DNA of 57,413 bases, from positions 1 to 57,413 of the forward strand of contig JARLIK010000015.1 in the NCBI GenBank assembly GCA_031291755.1, read 5' to 3'. This stretch comes from Acidocella sp. Its GTDB lineage: Bacteria > Pseudomonadota > Alphaproteobacteria > Acetobacterales > Acetobacteraceae. Below are positions 25,648 to 35,191 of the stretch, in pieces. Under the pieces are notes generated by a model. That model saw only the letters and a program-made list of their open reading frames with translations. It ran no database searches and was not told where the DNA came from. Made by a program: the position numbers and the translations under genes. The number at the start of each line of letters is the position of its first letter. Position 1 is the stretch's first letter.

Positions 25648-28494
25648 TTAAACGCTCAGCGCTTCATTGACCAACGCGGCCTGTTCGGCGGTGTGAACTT
25701 TGGCAAGGCCGGTGGCCGGGCTGGCGGCGGCTTTGCGCCCCACGTAGCTCGGGCGTTTGGCGGCGTTATTCAGGCACACCAGCACGCTCTCGATCCGGCG
25801 GTCCAGGAAGCACCAGGCACCATTATTTTCCGGCTCTTCCTGGCACCACACCACATCGGCGTTTTTGTAAGCCTCGATGGCGGACTTGAGTGATTTCGCC
25901 GGGAATGGGTAAAGCTGTTCCATCCGCACGATGGCGACATCCTTGATGCCACGCTCGCGGCGCTCGGCCAGCAGGTCGTAATACACCTTGCCGGTGCACA
26001 GCACGACTCGCTTCACCTTCTCGGGCGCTACCAATTCGTCGGTCTCGGGAATCACAAACTTGAAGCTGGAACCGGTGGTGAATTCGTCCAGGCTAGAGAC
26101 CGCCAGCTTGTGACGCAGCAGCGATTTCGGTGTCATCAGCACCAGCGGCTTGCGGAAGTTGCGCTTCAACTGGCGGCGCAGGGCGTGGAAATAATTGGCC
26201 GGTGTGGTGAGGTTCGCCACCGTCATGTTGTGCTCGGCGCAGAGTTGCAGATAGCGTTCTAGGCGGGCGGAGGAATGCTCCGGACCCTGGCCTTCCTGGC
26301 CGTGCGGCAGCAGCAGTGTCAGGCCGCACATGCGCAGCCATTTGGTTTCGCCGCTGGCGATGAACTGGTCGATGATCACCTGCGCGCCGTTGGCGAAATC
26401 GCCGAACTGCGCTTCCCACAGCACCAGCACACTGGGGTCCGCCAGGGCATAGCCATATTCAAAGCCCAGCACGCCCACTTCGGAGAGCAGCGAGTTGAAG
26501 ATCTCGATCGTGGCCTGGCCGTCGTGAATGTTGTTCAGCGGCGTGTATTCATTCTGGTTGGTCTGGTCGACCAGCACGGCGTGGCGCTGGCTGAAGGTGC
26601 CGCGCTGGCAGTCTTCGCCGGAGAGCCGCACCCGGTGGCCGTCGAGCAACAGGGTGCCGAACGCCAGGGCTTCGCCGGTTGCCCAGTCGATGCCCTCGCC
26701 GGTGTCGATCATCGCCTGCTTGGCTTCGAGCTGACGCAGGATTTTCGGGTTGAGGTCAAAATTTTCCGGAGGGCGCGCGAGTGCCGCCCCGACTTCCTTG
26801 AGTTGCTCGAGAGGAGCCGCAGTAGCTTGCTCCTCATGCTCGCCCTCTTCCGATGCCTCTTTCAAGCCGGACCAATGGCCTTCCAGCCAATCGGCCTTGT
26901 TGGGCTTGTAGGCCTGCGCACCCTTGTAAGCGTCTTCCAGTTTCTGGGCGTAGGTGTCGGTGATTTCCTTGACCTGCGCCTCGGTCACGCTGCCTTCGGT
27001 AACCAGCCGTTTGGCGTATAACGCCTGGGTGGTCGGCAGCGCCTTGATGGCTTTATACATTACCGGCTGGGTGAATGCCGGTTCGTCGTTTTCGTTGTGG
27101 CCGTGGCGGCGGTAGCACACCAGGTCGATCACCACGTCGACGGCAAATTCCATCCGAAACTCGGTGGCGAGGCGGGCGGCGAACACCACGGCTTCTGGGT
27201 CGTCGCCGTTTACGTGCAGAATCGGGGATTGCACGGCTTTGGCAACGTCGGTGCAATACAGGCCGGAGAAGGCATGGGCCGGAACAGTGGTGAAGCCGAT
27301 CTGGTTGTTCACCACCAAATGGATTGAACCGCCGGTGCGGTAGCCGATGAGCTGGCTCATCGCCAGGGTTTCATAAACCACGCCCTGGCCGGCGAAGGCA
27401 GCGTCGCCATGCATCACAATGGCCATCGCGGATTTACGGGTGCGGTCGCCCATCATGTCCAGCCGGGCGCGGATCTTGCCGACCACCACTGGGTCCACCG
27501 CTTCAAGATGCGAGGGGTTCGGTTGCAGCGAAAGATGCACCTGATTGCCGTTGATCACGACATCGGTGGAGGTGCCGAGATGGTATTTCACATCGCCAGA
27601 GCCTTGCACGTCGTTCGGCTTGGCGCTCTCGCCGCCGAATTCGCTGAACAAAGCGGTGAGCGGCTTTTGCACGATGTTGACCAGGGTGTTGAGGCGGCCG
27701 CGGTGCGGCATGCCGATGGCGATTTCCTTCACCCCATGGTTGGCGGCGGTCTCGATGATGCTGTGCAAAGCAGGGATGGTGGTCTCGCCGCCTTCCAGGC
27801 CGAAGCGCTTGGTGCCGACGAAGCGGCGCTGGCAGAAGGTCTCGAAACTGTCAGCCTCGGTAAGCTGGCGCAGGATTTTGGCTTTTTCGTCTTTGTTGAA
27901 CGCTTTGCTCCAGGGGGAACCCTCGATGCGGCGCTGAATCCAGGATTTTTGCGCCGGGTCCTGGATATGCATGAATTCCACGCCGATCGGCCCGCAATAG
28001 GAAGCGCGCACAATGGCGAGGATTTCGCGCATGGTGGCGGTCTCAAGACCAAGCACGCCGTCGATGAAGATCGGGCGGTCCATGTCCTCGTCGCCGAAGC
28101 CATAGGTCTTGGGGTCAAGCTCGGAATAGTAATGCGGCTGCTTTAAGCCCAGCGGGTCGAGTTTGGCTTCGAGATGCCCGCGCACGCGATACACGCGGAT
28201 CAGCATCAGGGCGCGGATGGAATCGAGCGTTGCCGCGCGGGTGTCGGCGGTGGGCGGCTTGGCTGGCTTGGCAGCCGGGGCGGCTTCGGTTTCGAAGTCC
28301 AGTGGGCGGGGCGCCCAGGAGGCGCCGGTAGCGTCAGTCAGAACCGCTTTGGCTTCGTCATTCAGCGCTGCGAACAGGCTGGCGAAGTCAGGGTCGACTG
28401 AATCGGGGGCGGAGACCCACTTGGCATAAAGCTGGGCGATAAACTGGGCGTTCGACCCATTCATGGCAGTCGCGAGCATATCGAAGCCGGGCAT
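25648..28494 (-). CDS. sucA: 2-oxoglutarate dehydrogenase E1 component
   Basis: The thiamine-diphosphate-dependent decarboxylase of the TCA cycle. Blocks visible in order: a short N-terminal E2-docking helix (NAQFIAQLYAKWVSAPDSVD), GRLNTLVNIVQKPL, GDAAFAGQGVVYET (ThDP/Mg site), RRHGHNENDEPAFTQP, and the transketolase-like C-terminal half with LPHGQEGQGPEHSSARLER. I chose the ATG at 28494 (948 residues). It has an AGG six bases upstream and starts close to the docking helix. An ATG at 28533 would add 13 residues with no family support. It is upstream of odhB and 254 bp downstream of sucD. Confidence 0.95.
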   Translation of the reverse strand: MPGFDMLATAMNGSNAQFIAQLYAKWVSAPDSVDPDFASLFAALNDEAKAVLTDATGASWAPRPLDFETEAAPAAKPAKPPTADTRAATLDSIRALMLIRVYRVRGHLEAKLDPLGLKQPHYYSELDPKTYGFGDEDMDRPIFIDGVLGLETATMREILAIVRASYCGPIGVEFMHIQDPAQKSWIQRRIEGSPWSKAFNKDEKAKILRQLTEADSFETFCQRRFVGTKRFGLEGGETTIPALHSIIETAANHGVKEIAIGMPHRGRLNTLVNIVQKPLTALFSEFGGESAKPNDVQGSGDVKYHLGTSTDVVINGNQVHLSLQPNPSHLEAVDPVVVGKIRARLDMMGDRTRKSAMAIVMHGDAAFAGQGVVYETLAMSQLIGYRTGGSIHLVVNNQIGFTTVPAHAFSGLYCTDVAKAVQSPILHVNGDDPEAVVFAARLATEFRMEFAVDVVIDLVCYRRHGHNENDEPAFTQPVMYKAIKALPTTQALYAKRLVTEGSVTEAQVKEITDTYAQKLEDAYKGAQAYKPNKADWLEGHWSGLKEASEEGEHEEQATAAPLEQLKEVGAALARPPENFDLNPKILRQLEAKQAMIDTGEGIDWATGEALAFGTLLLDGHRVRLSGEDCQRGTFSQRHAVLVDQTNQNEYTPLNNIHDGQATIEIFNSLLSEVGVLGFEYGYALADPSVLVLWEAQFGDFANGAQVIIDQFIASGETKWLRMCGLTLLLPHGQEGQGPEHSSARLERYLQLCAEHNMTVANLTTPANYFHALRRQLKRNFRKPLVLMTPKSLLRHKLAVSSLDEFTTGSSFKFVIPETDELVAPEKVKRVVLCTGKVYYDLLAERRERGIKDVAIVRMEQLYPFPAKSLKSAIEAYKNADVVWCQEEPENNGAWCFLDRRIESVLVCLNNAAKRPSYVGRKAAASPATGLAKVHTAEQAALVNEALSV

Positions 28495-28702
28495 TTCGAA
28501 CCTATCCTCTACAAATTTTGGCACACCGAACATTAAAATGGCGGCTGGCTACATAAGCCACACCGCCGTTCTTGCCGTGGTCTCGCGTGGTAGGGCTGGG
28601 TTGTTTTTTCTGCATAACCCTACCTTAAGAAATACTTAAAACGGTAGCTCAAGTAGAGTTTAACAGGCTGAGTACGAATCGTCTCGTGAATAAATCGCTC
28701 AC

Positions 28703-28736
28703 CCCTGTCATCCCCGCTTGCGCGGGGTGACGGGGG
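28703..28736. repeat. dispersed hairpin repeat between sucD and sucA
   Basis: A GC-rich inverted repeat with CCCCGC and GCGGGG arms around a TTGC loop, extended by GTCAT and TGAC flanks with one bulged base. It has the form of the intergenic palindromes found many times in alphaproteobacterial genomes. It lies just after the sucD stop and may act as a transcript 3-prime end or stabiliser. A related element lies at 44694-44714. Confidence 0.55.
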
Positions 28737-28748
28737 TTGAGCCGGTTA

Positions 28749-29623
<875 letters not shown>

Positions 29624-29624
<1 letters not shown>

Positions 29625-30820
29625 TACGCAGCTTCCTTCACGGCTTTAACAATTTTCTCAGCGGCGTCAGCTAGGTTGTCAGCCGAAATGATCGGCAGGC
29701 CGGACTTCGCCATGATGTCCTTGCCCAACTGCACGTTGGTGCCTTCAAGGCGCACCACCAGCGGCACGGAGAGCGACACTTCGCGGGCGGCGGCGATGAC
29801 GCCTTCCGCGATCACGTCGCAGCGCATGATGCCGCCGAAGATGTTGACCAGAATGCCTTCAACATTCGGGTCGGACAGGATGATCTTGAAGGCCGCGGTG
29901 ACGCGTTCCTTGGTGGCACCGCCGCCGACATCGAGGAAGTTCGCAGGCTCAGCCCCGTACAATTTGATGATGTCCATGGTGGCCATGGCGAGGCCGGCGC
30001 CGTTCACCATGCAGCCGATCGAACCGTCGAGTGCCACATAGTTCAGGCTGTGCTTGGTGGCTTCCAGTTCCTTCGGGTCTTCTTCGCCTTCATCACGCAA
30101 AGCTTCGATGGCTTCGTGGCGGTAGAGCGCGTTGTCATCGAAGGAGACCTTGGCGTCGAGCGCGATGATCTCACCGGCGCCGGTCACCACCAGCGGGTTG
30201 ATCTCGATGGTGGCGCAATCCAGGGCCACGAAGGCCTTGTACATGGCGTCGACAAACTTGCCGAAGGTGGCAATCTGCTTGCCTTCAAGACCTAAACCAA
30301 ATGCCAGCTTGCGGGCGTGAAAGGCGGAGATGCCGGAGGCCGGGTCAACTGGCGCGCGCAGGATTTTCTCGGGGTGGTGTTCGGCCACTTCCTCGATTTC
30401 CATGCCGCCTTCAACGGAGGCGATGATGACCACTTCGGAGACCGAACGGTCGATGAGCAAGGAGAGGTACAACTCGCGCTTGATGTCGCAACCGGCTTCC
30501 ACATACACGCGGCGGACCAGACGGCCGAGCGGGCCGGTCTGCTTGGTGATCAGCGTGTGGCCGATCATGGCGGCGGCGGCTTCCCGCACTTCGTCGAGCG
30601 ACTTGGCCAGGCGCACGCCGCCTTTGCCGTTGGGGTCATCCTTGAACTTGCCGGCGCCGCGGCCACCAGCATGGATTTGCGATTTCACCACATAAACCGG
30701 GCCAGGCAGCTTTTTGGCCGCTTCCACCGCTTCGTCAGGGGTCCAGGCGATATGGCCGTCCAAAACGGCGACGCCGTAGGTTTTGAGCAATTCCTTGCCC
30801 TGATATTCATGTATGTTCAT
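29624..30820 (-). CDS. sucC: succinyl-CoA synthetase beta subunit (ADP-forming)
   Basis: The ATP-grasp nucleotide-binding subunit, 398 residues from ATG 30820 ([17 protein letters not shown], the conserved N-terminus). [35 protein letters not shown] and the C-terminal [16 protein letters not shown] block are characteristic. An ATG 16 codons earlier (30868) lacks family support. The 116-bp gap to the transporter gene should hold the operon promoter. Confidence 0.96.
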
Positions 30821-30936
30821 GCGGGAGTGGCCTACCTGTTCTGAGAGTTGGTTGAAGATCAGACGCAAAAGGTTTTCGGCGTGCTACTCCAATCAGAAAT
30901 TTCCAGCAAGCAGCCATTGTGCGCTGCGCCAAAGCG

Positions 30937-31830
30937 CTAACTTGACAAAACCCTTACTTTGGCGGGCGGAAAAAATAAGTTCACCTGCCGCCCAATTTCA
31001 TAGGCGGCAGCGTCACCGGCGCGGATGATAACGGTGACCGGCTCCGGCATTTCGCAACTCAGGCGCAAATCGCGGCTCTGTTCACGGATGCCGGTGATGA
31101 TGGCGGGGCGGCCAGAGGGGGCGATCTGGATGTCCTCGGCCCGGATGGCGCCGGTAGCGCCGTCTTGCGGCCAGAAATTCTGATAGCCGAGCAGTTGCGC
31201 GGCGGCGATGCTGGCGGGGTTGTCGAACAAATGCCGGGGTGTGCCTTGCTGGATGATTTGATCATCGGCCAGTAGCACCACCCAATCGGCCAGGGCGGCG
31301 ATGGCGGGGTCGTGGGTGGCTGCCAGGGCGGGGATGCCGGTGGCGTCGATGGTCTCGATCAGTTGCGCCAGCACCTCGTCGCGGGTGGCGGCGTCGAGGG
31401 CGGCGGAGGGTTCGTCGAGCAGCAAAAGTTCCGGGCGGCGGGCCAAAGCGCGGGCCAGTCCAACGCGCTGCGCCTCGCCACCGGATATTTTGGCGCCAAA
31501 GCGGGCGGCTAGATGGCCGATGTTGAGACTGTCGAGATAGGCTTGCGCATTCTGCAGCCGGTCCGGCCCGGTGAGCGCGAAAGCGGCGTTTTCCAGCACG
31601 GTAAGGTGCGGGAACAAGGCAGCGCTTTGCGGCAGGTAGCCAATCGGGCGGTCCTGCGGGGGCAGCCCGCCCCAGGGTGTGCCGGTGGCGGGCAATAATC
31701 CGGCCAGGGCTTTCAGCAGCGAAGTTTTGCCGGCACCCGAGCGGCCCAGAAGTGCCGTGAAGCCGCGTACTTCGAAACTGGCGTTGAGCACCACCGGGCT
31801 GGTCAGGGTATAGTTGATATGAAGCGTCAC
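30937..31830 (-). CDS. ABC transporter ATP-binding protein, molybdate/tungstate type
   Basis: A ModC-like ATPase of 297 residues. Walker A is GRSGAGKTS, the signature is ISGGEAQR, and Walker B is LLLLDEPSAALD, followed by the switch His in AATHD. After about residue 215 a TOBE-like C-terminal domain (GAIRAEDIQIAPSGRPAIITGI) is present, as in oxyanion importers. The start is GTG at 31830. It is the last gene of the binding protein-permease-ATPase operon. The neighbouring ModE-like, mobB and moa genes support molybdate as substrate; sulfate or tungstate cannot be excluded. Confidence 0.85.
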   Translation of the reverse strand: MTLHINYTLTSPVVLNASFEVRGFTALLGRSGAGKTSLLKALAGLLPATGTPWGGLPPQDRPIGYLPQSAALFPHLTVLENAAFALTGPDRLQNAQAYLDSLNIGHLAARFGAKISGGEAQRVGLARALARRPELLLLDEPSAALDAATRDEVLAQLIETIDATGIPALAATHDPAIAALADWVVLLADDQIIQQGTPRHLFDNPASIAAAQLLGYQNFWPQDGATGAIRAEDIQIAPSGRPAIITGIREQSRDLRLSCEMPEPVTVIIRAGDAAAYEIGRQVNLFFPPAKVRVLSS

Positions 31831-31839
31831 GCCCCTTGG

Positions 31840-32604
31840 TTACTGTGGGGCGTGGCGGCTACGCAAACCCAGCCATAAGGGCAGCGGCAGGGCCACCACC
31901 AAAAATACCGCCAGCAGCGGGAATACGGCGGTAATGCCCTGGTCCTGCAAATCCACCCATAGCCGCACCGGCAGCCCTTGCGGGAAATAGGCGATGATCA
32001 GGACGATGCCGAATTCGCCGATCGCCCGCACCCAGGCCAGCGCCAAGGCCGCCGCCAGGCCACGTTGCGCCAGCGGCAAGGTGACGCGGAAAAACAGCTT
32101 CGGCCCGGCCACGCCGAGCGTGCGCGAAACGTCTTCCAGTTCGCTGGGCACCTGTGCCAGGGCGGCCCGGGCGGCGATGATATAGGTGGGCAAAGCCGCA
32201 TAAAGGGCGGCTAGCACAAAGGCAGCCGGCGTGTTGGTGAGCAGCAGGCCGATTCTGGCCAATGCGGCACCCACCGGGGCCGCCGGGCCGTAAAACGCCG
32301 CCAGTAATATGCCGATCGCCAAGGTCGGCATCAGCATCGGGATCAGTACCAGCGCCTCGGCCAGTGCGCTCAGGCGGGTGTTGCGGCGGGCCAGATACAG
32401 CGCCACCGGGGTTCCGGACAAAGCGATGAGGATGAGTGCGGTGAGGGCGCCGAATAACGAGGTAACGATGGCGCGTGTGTCATCGCCGGAAAGATTGATA
32501 CTGGACCAGCCGCTGCTGGTCAGCAGGCCAAATAGCGGCACGGTGAGGAAGCCGAGCGCGAGGAGAATGCCGGCGGGCAGGACGAATTGATAAATGCTTA
32601 GCAA
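31840..32604 (-). CDS. ABC transporter permease, molybdate/tungstate type
   Basis: A ModB-like inner-membrane permease with five to six helices and the EAA-type cytoplasmic loop ELEDVSRTLGVAGPKLFFRVTLPLA that docks the ATPase. The frame extends to a TTG at 32670. That upstream part, however, reads through a strong terminator hairpin with a T7 run (32612-32646). It also encodes an Arg/His-rich leader atypical for the family. I therefore place the start at a TTG near 32604 (254 residues), with 32613 as an alternative. It lies between the binding protein and the ATPase genes. Confidence 0.8.
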   Translation of the reverse strand: MLSIYQFVLPAGILLALGFLTVPLFGLLTSSGWSSINLSGDDTRAIVTSLFGALTALILIALSGTPVALYLARRNTRLSALAEALVLIPMLMPTLAIGILLAAFYGPAAPVGAALARIGLLLTNTPAAFVLAALYAALPTYIIAARAALAQVPSELEDVSRTLGVAGPKLFFRVTLPLAQRGLAAALALAWVRAIGEFGIVLIIAYFPQGLPVRLWVDLQDQGITAVFPLLAVFLVVALPLPLWLGLRSRHAPQ

Positions 32605-32611
32605 AACACGC

Positions 32612-32646
32612 AAAAAAAGACGCCCGCGCGCGTGGTGACGCGGGCG
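32612..32646 (-). terminator. terminator/attenuator between binding protein and permease genes
   Basis: On the minus strand an 8-bp GC stem (32646-32639 with 32628-32621) and a 10-base loop are followed by TC and seven T residues. It lies 42 bases after the binding-protein stop, inside the operon. Partial read-through would give more binding protein than permease. Confidence 0.8.
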
Positions 32647-32687
32647 GGCATAAGTTGTGGGAACTTTCAATTCGGAAGGCGGATGGT

Positions 32688-33605
32688 TCAGATTTTTGGC
32701 CCCCGGGCTGGCCCGTAGCCATATTCGGCGAAAATCGCCTGGCCGGTCTTGCTGGCCAGGAAATCCACGAAGCCCTTGGCGGCGGTGGGGTTGGTGGCGT
32801 TCTTCAAAGCCGCTGCATAGAATACCAGCAGACCCGGATGAACGGTTTTGGTGGCCCCCTTGTCGGTTACGGTCAGCGATGCCTTGCTGTACCAGTCCTT
32901 GTTTTTGCTGGGGTCGGAGAAATTGATCTCAGATGGTAGCGTGATGAACGGTAGTTTTTGCGAAACCACGGCGCTCTGATAGCCGAGTGTCGCGTCGATC
33001 TGGCCTTCCTGCAGGCGCGACAGCAGCGAGGGTTCGGTAAAAATTTGTGACTCGTTGACATCCGCCCCGGCGATGCTTTTGGCCAGACCCGGCATTTTAT
33101 AAAGCATTTCCGCCAGTTGCAGGGTGTAGAGCACGTATTGGCCCTGCGGGTCGGTGTTGGGGTCGGTGCGGCCAAAGCGGAAGCCCGGCTCCTGCAAAAT
33201 TTTAGTCCAGGCAGCGCCCTTGGCTTTGGCGATGGCGGCGGCGAATTTGGACGCCGGGGAATAGGCCAGTACGATCTGGGTGCTCGCCACCGGGATGCCC
33301 TGTCCTTCATCAACCAGGCCAGCTTCCTCAACAGCTTTCATCGGCGCGGGTGAGACCGGGATGAACACGTCCGCCATCATGGTTTTGGCTGAGAGCAAAT
33401 GCGCCAGCGCCATCGCCGCCTGGCCGATGCCCTGGTACTGTGCGCCGGATTGCGCCTGATAGGCAGGGCCGACGCCCTCATCCATCACCACGCCCATCGA
33501 GCCGGCGAAGGCGACGGTGAATTTAGCGTCAGCCCAGGCCGATTTGCCGCCGGTGGCCAGCAGGGCGGAAGAAGCAACGAGCAAAGCGCGGCGGGATATT
33601 TGCAT
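32688..33605 (-). CDS. periplasmic oxyanion-binding protein (molybdate/tungstate type)
   Basis: The 305-residue precursor starts with a Tat-like signal (SRRALLVASSALLATGG, cleavage near AWA). The mature protein is a type II periplasmic binding protein. Family features include VAFAGSMGVVMDEGVGPAY (oxyanion loop with Ser), DVFIPVSPAPM and FGRTDPNTDPQGQYVLY. It is closer to the WtpA/class III type than to E. coli ModA. It is the first gene of the transporter operon, diverging from the ModE-like regulator. Substrate is inferred from context. Confidence 0.83.
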   Translation of the reverse strand: MQISRRALLVASSALLATGGKSAWADAKFTVAFAGSMGVVMDEGVGPAYQAQSGAQYQGIGQAAMALAHLLSAKTMMADVFIPVSPAPMKAVEEAGLVDEGQGIPVASTQIVLAYSPASKFAAAIAKAKGAAWTKILQEPGFRFGRTDPNTDPQGQYVLYTLQLAEMLYKMPGLAKSIAGADVNESQIFTEPSLLSRLQEGQIDATLGYQSAVVSQKLPFITLPSEINFSDPSKNKDWYSKASLTVTDKGATKTVHPGLLVFYAAALKNATNPTAAKGFVDFLASKTGQAIFAEYGYGPARGPKI

Positions 33606-33633
33606 TATTCAGACCCTCAATATGTTTGCATAG

Positions 33634-33673
33634 CGATATCGTCGTTCAGACATATCGTCAACCTCGTCTGAAC
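33634..33673. promoter_or_regulatory. candidate ModE-like operator in the divergent gap
   Basis: Two interleaved inverted repeats lie between the binding-protein and regulator genes. One is CGATAT (33634-33639) with ATATCG (33652-33657), spaced by 12. The other is GTTCAGAC (33644-33651) with GTCTGAAC (33666-33673), spaced by 14. The first resembles the CG-TAT half-sites of ModE boxes. A third TTCAGAC copy is at 33608-33614. Confidence 0.5.
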
Positions 33674-33690
33674 ATGCTTGGGTGTCGCCA

Positions 33691-34047
33691 ATGTCAAAAT
33701 GTGTCCAACGAACCAGCCTGCATATTCGCGTCATCACCGAGGCCGGGGTGGTGTTCGGCTGGGGGCGGGCTGATTTGCTCAGCCATATCGCCAATACCGG
33801 CTCCATCGCAGCGGCGGGGCGGCAGATGGGGATGAGCTATAAGCGGGCCTGGGCGCTGGTGGAGGCGCTGAATCATGCGTTCGAATCGGCGCTGGTGGAA
33901 GCCGCCAAGGGCGGGGCCGGCGGCGGCGGGGCGCATCTCACGCCGCTGGGGGTGGAGATGCTGGCGGCCTACCGCGAGATCGAATTGGTGTCGACTGAGG
34001 CGTGTGCCGCGCCGCTGGCAAAAATCGCTGCTGCATTGAAGCCATGA
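33691..34047 (+). CDS. ModE-like winged helix-turn-helix regulator, DNA-binding domain only
   Basis: A 118-residue protein matching the N-terminal LysR-type HTH of ModE. The core is ADLLSHIANTGSIAAAGRQMGMSYKRAWALVEALN, followed by a Gly-rich wing (GGAGGGGAHLTPLGVEML). It lacks the C-terminal MOP/molbindin domains that bind molybdate in E. coli ModE, so the ligand-sensing mode is unclear. The ATG at 33691 follows a GTG at 33682. It diverges from the transporter operon, its likely target. Short molybdenum-linked HTH regulators of this kind are common in alphaproteobacteria. Confidence 0.8.
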   Translation: MSKCVQRTSLHIRVITEAGVVFGWGRADLLSHIANTGSIAAAGRQMGMSYKRAWALVEALNHAFESALVEAAKGGAGGGGAHLTPLGVEMLAAYREIELVSTEACAAPLAKIAAALKP

Positions 34048-34086
34048 TCGGTTCCCGGCGGCGCTAAAACGCTGTACGACACTCTC

Positions 34087-34671
34087 ATGCTGACCGATTT
34101 ACCCAATATGCTCACCCTGTCGCGCATCGCCGTTATCCCGGTGATCGTGCTGCTGGTGGCGATCGGTGCGCCTTGGGCGGACCTTGCGGCCTCGTTATTG
34201 TTCGGGGCGGCGGGGATTACCGATTACCTGGATGGCCGCCTGGCGCGCGACATGATGCAGCTTTCGGATTTTGGCCGGATGCTGGACCCGATTGCCGATA
34301 AACTGCTCATTGGTGCCACCTTGATGGCGCTGGTGGGGTTCGGGCATCTGCCGGGCTTGGGCATTTATCCGGCCATCGTCATCATGCTGCGGGAAATTCT
34401 GGTCAGCGGCTTGCGCGAATATCTGGCGGAAATCCGGGTGGGACTGCCGGTGACGAAGCTGGCGAAATGGAAAACCGGCGTGCAAATGGTGGCGTTGGGC
34501 CTGCTGCTGGCGGGGAATGAGGGAGCCAGGCTGGTCTGGCTCGGCTGGCTGCCGATGGATTGGATTGGCGCTACCCTGCTGTGGACCGCTGCCGCGCTGA
34601 CTTTGGTGACCGGCTGGGATTACCTCAACGCCGGGCTGCGGCATGTGACCACCAGCAAGCCGGTTGTGTAA
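34087..34671 (+). CDS. pgsA: CDP-diacylglycerol-glycerol-3-phosphate 3-phosphatidyltransferase
   Basis: PgsA makes phosphatidylglycerol phosphate in the inner membrane. The CDP-alcohol phosphotransferase motif is complete: DYLDGRLAR, then eight residues, G, three, D, three, D (FGRMLDPIADK). Four or more hydrophobic helices are present in 194 residues, the usual size. It is followed seven bases later by mobB, so cotranscription with the molybdenum genes is likely. Confidence 0.94.
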   Translation: MLTDLPNMLTLSRIAVIPVIVLLVAIGAPWADLAASLLFGAAGITDYLDGRLARDMMQLSDFGRMLDPIADKLLIGATLMALVGFGHLPGLGIYPAIVIMLREILVSGLREYLAEIRVGLPVTKLAKWKTGVQMVALGLLLAGNEGARLVWLGWLPMDWIGATLLWTAAALTLVTGWDYLNAGLRHVTTSKPVV

Positions 34672-34678
34672 ATAAACC

Positions 34679-35191
34679 ATGAAAGTTTTAGGGATTGTCG
34701 GCTGGTCCGGCAGCGGCAAGACCACCTTGCTCACCGCCATGATCGGCTGTTTGCGGGCACGCGGGCTCACGGTTTCCACCATCAAGCACGCGCACCACGC
34801 CATGGAAATGGACCAGCCGGGCAAGGATTCCTACCGCCACCGCCATGCCGGGGCGTCGGAGACGATTTTGGCCAATGCGGCGCGGTTTGCGCTGTTCAGT
34901 GAACATCGCGAGGCCCCGGAGCCGGATTTGGCGGCATTGCTGGCGCGGCTGGCACCGGTGGATATCGTGCTGGTCGAGGGCTTCAAGAGCTATGAATTTC
35001 CCAAGCTGGAAGTCTATCGCCCGCATCTGGGGAAGGCACCGCTATGGGTTGAGATGAAAATGCTGGCGGTGGCCTCGGATGCAGCGCTGCCCGATTGCCC
35101 GGTGCCGGTGCTTGACCTGAACAAGCCAGATGACGTGACGTATTTTGTATTGTCCCGGCTTGGGTTAGAAACCGGCGTGTCGGCACAATGA
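34679..35191 (+). CDS. mobB: molybdopterin-guanine dinucleotide biosynthesis protein MobB
   Basis: A small P-loop GTPase (170 residues) that assists MobA in forming the guanine dinucleotide form of the molybdenum cofactor. Motifs: GIVGWSGSGKTTLLT, STIKHAHHAMEMDQPGKDS and the DIVLVEGFKSYEFPKLEV block. It overlaps the next gene (ATGA) and lies in the pgsA-mobB-lipoprotein-moaD-moaE operon. Confidence 0.92.
   Translation: MKVLGIVGWSGSGKTTLLTAMIGCLRARGLTVSTIKHAHHAMEMDQPGKDSYRHRHAGASETILANAARFALFSEHREAPEPDLAALLARLAPVDIVLVEGFKSYEFPKLEVYRPHLGKAPLWVEMKMLAVASDAALPDCPVPVLDLNKPDDVTYFVLSRLGLETGVSAQ

Noticed and set aside
26275..27021. 248-codon plus-strand frame opposite sucA
   Set aside because: Shadow of the conserved E1 gene; residues are a reflection of codon-position GC bias.
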